Below, piece after piece: positions 5,124 through 10,701 of a stretch of DNA of 10,701 nucleotides. Where the stretch lies: positions 6,775 to 17,475 of the forward strand of contig DPRC01000060.1 in NCBI GenBank assembly GCA_003537695.1. The letters are read 5' to 3'. Below the pieces are notes generated by a model, which was not told the DNA's origin, did no database searches, and was given only the letters and a program-made list of their open reading frames with translations. How positions within the stretch are numbered: position 1 is the first letter of the stretch; each line of letters opens with the position of its first letter. A program made the translations under genes and the position numbers. Origin of the DNA: Polaribacter sp. Lineage in GTDB: Bacteria; Bacteroidota; Bacteroidia; Flavobacteriales; Flavobacteriaceae.

Positions 5124-7001
5124 TTACCTACCCATATAAACCAATAGTACTGAAATATCACTTGGAGATACTCCGCTTATTCTGCTTGCCTGAGAAATAG
5201 AAGTTGGCCTTACTTTGTTTAATTTCTCCGTCGCTTCATAGGAAAGCGACTTCACTTTTTCATACTTAAAACTCGACGGAATTACTACATTCTCAAGCCG
5301 ATTCAACTTGTCTGCGTTGTTTTTTTCTTTTTCAATATACCCGGAATACTTTAAATGAATTTCTGCTTGTTCTATAACATCTACCGCAATACTGTGCTCC
5401 TTCAAAAAAGCGCTTAACTTGTCAAGGTTCTTAAAATCTGAGAGTGACAATTGTGGTCGTGCTGCAACCTTAAAAAGTTTCATCGATTGATTTACTAGCG
5501 CTAAATTTTTAGCCTCCAAAATAGGGTTTACCTCTTCTTGTTTTACACTTGTCTCATTAAGAAATTTAATTAACAACGCAGTTTTTGCTTCCTTTTCAAT
5601 CACGCGCTCCATTCTTTCTTTAGACGCCAAACCTAATTTGTAACCCAAAGGAGTCAACCTTAAATCGGCATTATCCTGTCTTAATAGGGTTCTATATTCC
5701 GCTCGAGAAGTGAACATTCTGTATGGCTCTTCTGTACCCTTTGTAATTAAATCATCTATCAAAACACCAATATATGCTTCGTTCCTTTTTAGGATAAAAG
5801 GCTCTTTCTCTTGGGTTTTTAAAGCCGCGTTTACTCCCGCCATTAAACCTTGAGCCGCCGCCTCTTCATAGCCAGTAGTTCCGTTAATTTGACCTGCAAA
5901 AAATAAGTTTTCAATTAATTTAGTCTCTAAAGAATGCTTCAGTTGTGTCGGTTGAAAAAAGTCATATTCAATTGCATAGCCATATCTTAAAAACTTTACA
6001 TTTTCAAAACCCTCAATAGCGCGTATTGCTTTATCCTGAACATCTTCTGGGAGTGAAGTAGAAAAACCATTCACATACATTTCCACTGTAGTCCAACCTT
6101 CCGGCTCTACAAATATTTGATGCCTGTCTTTTGTTGCAAATCGATCTATCTTGTCTTCCACAGAAGGGCAATACCGTGGCCCTGTAGATTGTATTCTACC
6201 GTTAAACATTGGTGAGCGATCAAACCCTTCGCGCAGTAAATCGTGCACCTTAGGGTTGGTATATGTTAAATAACAAGAGCGCTGTTTTGAAAGGGCGCTA
6301 GTTGTGGGCAGATACGAAAACTTCTCTGTAATCTCGTCCCCTGGCTGCTCTGTCATTTTTGAATAATCTAAAGATCTGCCATCTACTCTTGGTGGCGTTC
6401 CTGTTTTCATTCTGCCGGACTCAAAACCTTTTTCGACCAACATCTCAGTGATGCCTGTTGAAGCTCCTTCACCAGCTCTTCCTCCACCAAAACTTTTGTC
6501 ACCAATATGAATTAAACCATTTAGAAAGGTTCCTGCGGTAATGATTACGGTCTTGGCTTTTATTTCTAAACCTAAAGCCGTCTTTACACCTATAATTTTA
6601 TTTCCATCAAACAACAATCCATTTACGGAGTCTTGATAAAAGTCTAACTTTTCCGTTTGCTCTAACATAGTACGCCAACACTCCGCAAATTGCATTCTAT
6701 CAGATTGCACCCTTGGGCTCCACATTGCCGGTCCCTTAGACTTGTTGAGCATCTTAAACTGGATTGCTGTTTTGTCTGTAACGATTCCACTATACCCTCC
6801 CAATGCATCAATTTCTCGCACAATTTGCCCTTTTGCAATACCACCCATTGCTGGGTTGCAGCTCATCTGTGCAATATTTTGTAAGTTGGTTGTGATTAAA
6901 AGCGTGTGAGCCCCCATGTTTGCGCTTGCCGCAGCGGCTTCGCTACCCGCATGACCACCACCCACTACTATAACATCAAATAATGTTGAAAATAAACTCA
7001 T
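5124..7001 (-). CDS. mnmG: tRNA uridine-5-carboxymethylaminomethyl modification enzyme MnmG (GidA)
   Basis: MnmG, an FAD- and NADH-dependent enzyme, works with the GTPase MnmE to install carboxymethylaminomethyl at C5 of wobble uridine 34 in tRNAs reading two-fold codon boxes, using methylene-tetrahydrofolate and glycine or ammonium. The 625-aa protein is full length. It has the dinucleotide fold DVIVVGGGHAGSEAA (9-23), the loop with C48 (SCNPAMGGIAKGQIVREID, 47-65), the signature GPRYCPSVEDKIDRF (274-288, C278) and the second signature FAGQINGTTGYEEAAAQG (368-385). C48 and C278 correspond to the essential cysteines C47 and C277 of E. coli. The helical C-terminal MnmE/tRNA-binding region (from about 540 to ISQASRISGVSPSDISVLL) is present. 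It lies 42 nt behind ybeY on the same strand. A parS-like site ends 5 nt before the ATG, so a DNA-binding protein there could affect expression. Confidence 0.99.
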   Translation of the reverse strand: MSLFSTLFDVIVVGGGHAGSEAAAASANMGAHTLLITTNLQNIAQMSCNPAMGGIAKGQIVREIDALGGYSGIVTDKTAIQFKMLNKSKGPAMWSPRVQSDRMQFAECWRTMLEQTEKLDFYQDSVNGLLFDGNKIIGVKTALGLEIKAKTVIITAGTFLNGLIHIGDKSFGGGRAGEGASTGITEMLVEKGFESGRMKTGTPPRVDGRSLDYSKMTEQPGDEITEKFSYLPTTSALSKQRSCYLTYTNPKVHDLLREGFDRSPMFNGRIQSTGPRYCPSVEDKIDRFATKDRHQIFVEPEGWTTVEMYVNGFSTSLPEDVQDKAIRAIEGFENVKFLRYGYAIEYDFFQPTQLKHSLETKLIENLFFAGQINGTTGYEEAAAQGLMAGVNAALKTQEKEPFILKRNEAYIGVLIDDLITKGTEEPYRMFTSRAEYRTLLRQDNADLRLTPLGYKLGLASKERMERVIEKEAKTALLIKFLNETSVKQEEVNPILEAKNLALVNQSMKLFKVAARPQLSLSDFKNLDKLSAFLKEHSIAVDVIEQAEIHLKYSGYIEKEKNNADKLNRLENVVIPSSFKYEKVKSLSYEATEKLNKVRPTSISQASRISGVSPSDISVLLVYMGR

Positions 7002-7006
7002 ATACT

Positions 7007-7022
7007 TGTTCCACGTGAAACC
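7007..7022. other. parS-like site in the mnmG leader
   Basis: The plus strand reads TGTTCCACGTGAAACC, matching 14 of 16 bases of the chromosomal ParB site TGTTTCACGTGAAACA, with the central CACGTG core intact. The first half (TGTTCC) is the variant found in other known parS sites, so it looks like a natural hybrid. The motif CCACGT recurs at 7011-7016 and 7021-7026, exactly 10 bp apart. It lies in the 42-nt gap between ybeY and mnmG and would be part of the mnmG leader if the genes are co-transcribed. Confidence 0.6.
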
Positions 7023-7043
7023 ACGTATTTAATTAATTGATTA

Positions 7044-7457
7044 TCAGTTGTTTAATAAAAGCAGGGCTTTGTTTTCCTGCCTTGTCATCTCTTTTTGGTC
7101 CTCCGCAGTCTTATCCTTAAAACCTATATAATGTAAAACCCCATGCACCATTACGCGTTGAAGTTCTTCAAGAAAGGAAACCTTATAGTCCTTTGCGTTG
7201 TCCGCCACTCGCTCTGTAGAGATGTAAATATCTCCATTAATTAATTTTCCCAAAGAATTGTCAAAACTAATGATATCTGTTAATGTATCGTGTTGCAGAA
7301 ACTCAACATTCAATTTGTGAAGATAGGCATCATCACAAAAAATAATATTTACCTCTCCTTCGTCACAATTGTGGCCTAAAATAACAGCCTGTAGCCATTT
7401 TTCTGTCGCTGTTTCTCCTTTTAAAATAAAATCTGTTTCGTAATTAAAAGTAATCAT
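7044..7457 (-). CDS. ybeY: Endoribonuclease YbeY (rRNA maturation / ribosome quality control)
   Basis: YbeY is a small zinc-dependent endoribonuclease acting in 16S rRNA 3'-end maturation and 70S ribosome quality control. The 137-aa protein shows the strand NIIFCDDAYLHKLN (37-50), the segment DTLTDIISFD (57-66), the strand GDIYISTERV (75-84) and the metal motif VHGVLHYIGFKDK (104-116) with H105 and H109. The third ligand, a histidine in the usual HGxLHxxGxDH, is D115 here; as I recall, this variant is common in Bacteroidetes, so it is not a defect. The conserved arginine near R59 of the E. coli enzyme is also not evident (VEFLQHD). The start ATG at 7455-7457 shares one base with the stop of the upstream gene (TAATG), which implies translational coupling with it. 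mnmG follows 42 nt downstream. Confidence 0.95.
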   Translation of the reverse strand: MITFNYETDFILKGETATEKWLQAVILGHNCDEGEVNIIFCDDAYLHKLNVEFLQHDTLTDIISFDNSLGKLINGDIYISTERVADNAKDYKVSFLEELQRVMVHGVLHYIGFKDKTAEDQKEMTRQENKALLLLNN

Positions 7458-10400
7458 TATTCACGCTTCTTGGGCTCAGAAAAATATTTGCGAACCTTTA
7501 GTTTATAATTTTGTTGCAAAGGTAAGGTTTGTCTATTTAAAATTTCAATTTGATTGTAAAACCGCGTTTTAAAATCTAATGCCTGCTTTTTATTTCTTTG
7601 CCCCTCCAACGTATTTGTGTTCGACTTTCTTTTATTTTCTTTTCCTTGCTCTAATGCCGCTTTCTCTAGCTTCAATAATTCATAATTTAACTGTTGCATC
7701 TTTTGAATTGTAGTCTTATTAAACCCAAGCAAAAGAATGTCATTTTCTAGTTGCTCCATTGTTTTCAGCGCTCTTTTAGCTTCCCCACTCCCTTTCGGGT
7801 CAGTAGTGCCCATCTCTCTTATCGCATCCTCTAGCTGCTGCCGCAACTTAGATTGCTGCTTATAGATTCCATATAGCTCTCCGTCCAGGTCCTCGTTATC
7901 CCCGGAACCTTTTTTTCCAGAGCCCTTCATTTCTCCCTGGCCTTTACTTTTCCCGTTTTTACCCTTCTCTCCTGGCGCACCCGAACTTCCTGATTTTTTC
8001 CCTCCTTCACCCTCAGCTTCCTGTTGACTGGGTTTTTTTCCTTTCTTCATTCCCTCTTTCATTTTGTCTGAAAGCGCTCCCTGCTTCTTTATAATATCTG
8101 GCAGGCTAAATCCACCAGCCTTCCCATCCCCTTTTCCCATTTTCATGGCGGCATTTTTCATACTATTTAACAAGTTACTAAGGTAATCTGCCATACTGTT
8201 TGCCGCTGTCATCACATAACGCTGATTTGAAATACCCCTATTAAATCGATCCTGTGAAAAGTTTTCTAAAGACTGCTCTAAGTTATAGTGCGCGGTGGAT
8301 AGATCCTCTTGAATTTTAACTGAAATTTTCGGCAATCGCATAGACAAAACATACAAGCTATCGTCTATGTGCTCGAAATAGGTTCTAATCCCATTCTGGT
8401 CCTTTAAGTCTTTTCCAAAATCTGGATGCTCTGTAGAGATTGTTTTAAACTTCTCCATTATCTTTTCTTGCTTAAACGAAAACACGATTAAATTCTCTAA
8501 AACCTTTCGGATATCCTCCATGTTTTCTTCTGTAGACTCCGCCTCCATCTCCATCATTGCCTTCTGCATTTTAGCGCTCATTTCTTCCATTTTATTGGCA
8601 CTCTTTCGTTGGTTTTTTTTAGCAGCAGCTTTCTCGTCCTTTTGTAAGTTTTCTTCCACCCGGTCAAGCTCATTCGTAATCAATTCCTTTTCCTCTTCTA
8701 CGTCCGGCAAGTCCATTGGGTCTTTCAACTTTTCATTGTCCTTTGCCAACTCCCCCAGCTGCTTCTTTATCCCTTCAAACTCTTTTTGTATTTTATCTTG
8801 CGCTTCCAAAACATCCCCATCCTTGGGCTCTAAAAGCTTTTGGTCTTTCGCTAACAACTTTAACTTATTAGCAATTTGCATTGTCTTTTGCTCTATATAG
8901 AAACGCTTCACCAATTCTAGAATTCTTTCTAAACTGCGCTCCTGTTGTTTATTTTGTTGCGCTAGCTCCTTTGCTTTTTGAACCAAACCCTCCTTATTTA
9001 ATTTTTTTGCCAATTTTTCGATTTCCGCTAACAACTTCTTTTGTTTGTCCGTCTTCTTTATTTCCAGAATTCTTTTTTTTAAGTCTTCTTTTTTGCTTTG
9101 AAGCAACTCACTTTCTTTCTTTACGTCTCCTAAGTTATTTTGAAGCTTTTCCACTTCTTGTTGCAATGTTTTTTTAAACTGTTCTTGCCGCTTTATATAA
9201 TCCGCAACTCGTTTTTTATCATTCCAATTAACAGTCTTCTTCCGCTGTAAATCTTGTTGAATTTTTGTTAGCTTTTGCTCCTGTTTTTTTTGCTTTTGCA
9301 CGGTACTCTCCAACCTGTTAATTGTACTTCGTTGCTCCTGCAAGCGCTCTTCTTCAATTTCTGCCTCCGTCTTCTGACGATGTCTATAGACATCGCTTTT
9401 GGTTTTCTTACTTCCATTTACACCATCATTATCATACACCTCAAAAAACAATGCGTACTCCACTCCCTTATCCAACAACAATTCATTGGGAAATTGATAA
9501 AATAGCGTTTGAATATTTGCTTCCGAAATTTCAAGAATTTGTGTTTCTACTACCTGAGGATCGTTTTTCCTATAATAGACAACCTGTAGTTTTTGCAAAC
9601 CATAATCGTCTGAAACTTGAATAGCAAAATCAGTAATATCAGCAGGAACACTATTGCTATTCGTTTGAATCTTAATTTTAGGCGCTTCATCCTTAGTAAC
9701 ACCCACCGAAAACTGTAACACCTCGTAGTCCTGAATTTGTGTGTTTGAAGCAGCGATTTGGTACGTTAAGGAACTTTCCATTTCCTTTACAAACTCATAA
9801 TTGCCGGGCGTCATTTTCTTGAAAACACTTCTATCTTGATTTTGAATAAAAACAACCTCTTCTGTTTGCGATGTTGCAACTCTCCACGTAATACTTGTTC
9901 CTTCTGGAACTATCGTATTTCCTGAATTTTGAAGCAACTCCTCCTTTTTACCCAAATAAAAAGGGTATTTCAAACCCAAAGAGACCCTATTAATTGATGG
10001 AGTATTGACCACTGAAATTAAATACGCTGAAGATTTAATGCCGTTGCCCTCTAAATAAAAGCTAGTGGGTTTTTGAATATCTGTAAAAAGATATGTAAAC
10101 GACCCCTTTCCGCTGTTTTGTGTATAATAACTTTGATTGTCAAAAATGATTTTTACCTCGGCAGGAAATACCTTACCGGTAGCTTTTATCAATACGTTAA
10201 ATGAACCCCCTTGAATAACCTGGAGCTTTGTGTTTTCTAAAGAAAAGTAAAAAGGGGCTGGTGGGCTATACGCTAAATTATAATTTACAACCCTATCCAA
10301 ACTCTTGGTAAAGACCTCACTATTCCCTGAAAATAAAACAAGGAGCCAAATTAACACAGGGATTGTTGTAAGTTTTAAATACTTTAAATTTTTTTTAAAT

Positions 10401-10701
10401 GCAACAGCATTAACGAACGGAACGGAACGCAATTCTTCCGACTTTTGATGAATGCTTGCCAATAAAAGATCAGATTGATTGTCAGCGCTATTTAGCTGAA
10501 TTACATTCAGTAATTTGTCTTTCACCTCTGGAAAGTGCCTCCCTATAATTTTTGCAGCATTTTCAATAGAAATTCCCTTCCGCAATCCTATCAACTTAAA
10601 AACAGGGATTGCAATAAACCGTGATAATAAAAATATTTCAACAAGAACAAAAAAGAATACTAACAGCTTTCTAGCCGTTGGTTCCAGCCATAAAAAATAC
10701 T
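7457..10701 (-). CDS. DUF4175-type large membrane-anchored coiled-coil protein (5' end beyond window)
   Basis: The frame stays open to the right edge, so about 1080 residues are visible and the true start lies outside. The TTG at 10592-10594, which could be taken as a start, is internal: the 35 codons before it encode a membrane helix (RKLLVFFFVLVEIFLLSRF). Counting from that TTG: cytoplasmic-looking basic loop 1-72 with ISIENAAKIIGRHFPEVKDK, membrane helix 73-90 (TTIPVLIWLLVLFSG), beta-rich probably extracytoplasmic region about 108-400 with Ig-like character, long charged coiled coil about 405-720, helical stretch 735-815, a Gly/Lys/Ser/Glu-rich disordered linker 818-900, and a helical C-terminus 903-1035. 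The architecture and the N-terminal motif match the Bacteroidetes proteins called DUF4175; their function is unknown to me. No catalytic motif is seen. ybeY overlaps its stop codon, placing it first of the visible genes in a ybeY-mnmG unit. Confidence 0.88.
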   Translation of the reverse strand, partial: YFLWLEPTARKLLVFFFVLVEIFLLSRFIAIPVFKLIGLRKGISIENAAKIIGRHFPEVKDKLLNVIQLNSADNQSDLLLASIHQKSEELRSVPFVNAVAFKKNLKYLKLTTIPVLIWLLVLFSGNSEVFTKSLDRVVNYNLAYSPPAPFYFSLENTKLQVIQGGSFNVLIKATGKVFPAEVKIIFDNQSYYTQNSGKGSFTYLFTDIQKPTSFYLEGNGIKSSAYLISVVNTPSINRVSLGLKYPFYLGKKEELLQNSGNTIVPEGTSITWRVATSQTEEVVFIQNQDRSVFKKMTPGNYEFVKEMESSLTYQIAASNTQIQDYEVLQFSVGVTKDEAPKIKIQTNSNSVPADITDFAIQVSDDYGLQKLQVVYYRKNDPQVVETQILEISEANIQTLFYQFPNELLLDKGVEYALFFEVYDNDGVNGSKKTKSDVYRHRQKTEAEIEEERLQEQRSTINRLESTVQKQKKQEQKLTKIQQDLQRKKTVNWNDKKRVADYIKRQEQFKKTLQQEVEKLQNNLGDVKKESELLQSKKEDLKKRILEIKKTDKQKKLLAEIEKLAKKLNKEGLVQKAKELAQQNKQQERSLERILELVKRFYIEQKTMQIANKLKLLAKDQKLLEPKDGDVLEAQDKIQKEFEGIKKQLGELAKDNEKLKDPMDLPDVEEEKELITNELDRVEENLQKDEKAAAKKNQRKSANKMEEMSAKMQKAMMEMEAESTEENMEDIRKVLENLIVFSFKQEKIMEKFKTISTEHPDFGKDLKDQNGIRTYFEHIDDSLYVLSMRLPKISVKIQEDLSTAHYNLEQSLENFSQDRFNRGISNQRYVMTAANSMADYLSNLLNSMKNAAMKMGKGDGKAGGFSLPDIIKKQGALSDKMKEGMKKGKKPSQQEAEGEGGKKSGSSGAPGEKGKNGKSKGQGEMKGSGKKGSGDNEDLDGELYGIYKQQSKLRQQLEDAIREMGTTDPKGSGEAKRALKTMEQLENDILLLGFNKTTIQKMQQLNYELLKLEKAALEQGKENKRKSNTNTLEGQRNKKQALDFKTRFYNQIEILNRQTLPLQQNYKLKVRKYFSEPKKRE
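7895..8143 (-). other. Low-complexity Gly/Lys/Ser/Glu-rich linker segment of the DUF4175-type protein
   Basis: This coding stretch specifies residues 818-900 (numbered from the internal TTG), in which glycine, lysine, serine and glutamate dominate; it includes repeats of the kind GEKGKNGKSKGQGEMKGSG. It is predicted to be disordered and highly charged and separates the long helical region from the C-terminal helical domain. The reading frame is intact through it, so it is a protein feature and not a sign of decay. Confidence 0.8.

Noticed and set aside
4991-5200. Plus-strand open frame across the mnmG-methyltransferase gap
   Set aside because: It overlaps the ends of two well-supported minus-strand genes, has low-complexity Tyr/Phe/Leu composition and shows no start signal or homology.
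8520-9177. Plus-strand open frames of 126 and 98 codons
   Set aside because: They lie antisense to the coiled-coil part of the DUF4175-type gene. Their Ser/Phe/Leu-rich composition is what the reverse complement of Lys/Glu/Gln codons gives, and no motif or start signal supports them.
9275-9624. Two overlapping plus-strand open frames opposite the beta-rich and early coiled-coil region
   Set aside because: They are shadows of the strongly supported minus-strand gene, overlap each other in different frames and have no recognisable domain.
10592-10594. TTG as the start codon of the large minus-strand gene
   Set aside because: The 35 codons upstream to the window edge are open and encode a typical membrane helix of the same family, and the following residues fall inside the conserved N-terminal region. 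The true start is outside the window.

Overview
The window reads as a chromosomal segment of a low-GC member of the Bacteroidetes, most likely class Flavobacteriia. Four things point there. The gene content is the large coiled-coil DUF4175-type protein, ybeY and mnmG in one run. YbeY carries the variant zinc motif HGVLHYIGFKDK instead of HGxLHxxGxDH. Recognisable promoters follow the Bacteroidetes TTG / TAnnTTTG pattern. Genes mostly lack Shine-Dalgarno sequences. No mobile element, RNA gene, CRISPR array or phage gene was seen. Coding density is high and the longest gene-free stretch is 211 bases (1582-1792).

Layout from left to right. (1) 6-1581, minus strand: an ECF-like sigma factor, a small zinc-type anti-sigma factor 3 nt behind it, and then, after 94 nt, a metal-dependent O-methyltransferase. 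(2) 1582-1792: a divergent control region with a GC-rich inverted-repeat island flanked by a candidate -7 box for the sigma operon and a candidate promoter for panB. (3) 1793-4068, plus strand: panB, a short D-2-hydroxyacid dehydrogenase 9 nt behind it, and a four-helix DoxX-like membrane protein. (4) 4069-4211: a convergent junction holding a perfect 20-bp bidirectional terminator. (5) 4212-10701, minus strand, transcribed from the right edge: a DUF4175-type membrane/coiled-coil protein (its 5' end lies beyond the window), ybeY (1-nt TAATG overlap), mnmG, and a SAM-dependent methyltransferase whose N-terminal zinc ribbon looks degenerate.

How the genes may work together. The right-hand block combines RNA maturation (YbeY for 16S rRNA and ribosome quality control, MnmG for tRNA wobble uridine) with an envelope protein of unknown role. 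mnmG is bracketed by two 16-bp palindromes resembling the chromosomal ParB site parS, one 5 nt before its start codon and one just after its stop, so this part may lie in the origin region of the chromosome. On the plus strand, PanB makes ketopantoate, and the adjacent D-2-hydroxyacid dehydrogenase has the right stereochemical class to reduce it. That link is inference. On the left, the sigma/anti-sigma pair looks like a small, possibly redox-responsive, regulatory switch.

Nothing here is a clear new defence or mobile system. The items most worth a second look are the paired parS-like sites, the panB-dehydrogenase pairing, the RsrA-like cysteine spacing of the anti-sigma factor, the GC-rich island and the DUF4175 protein.
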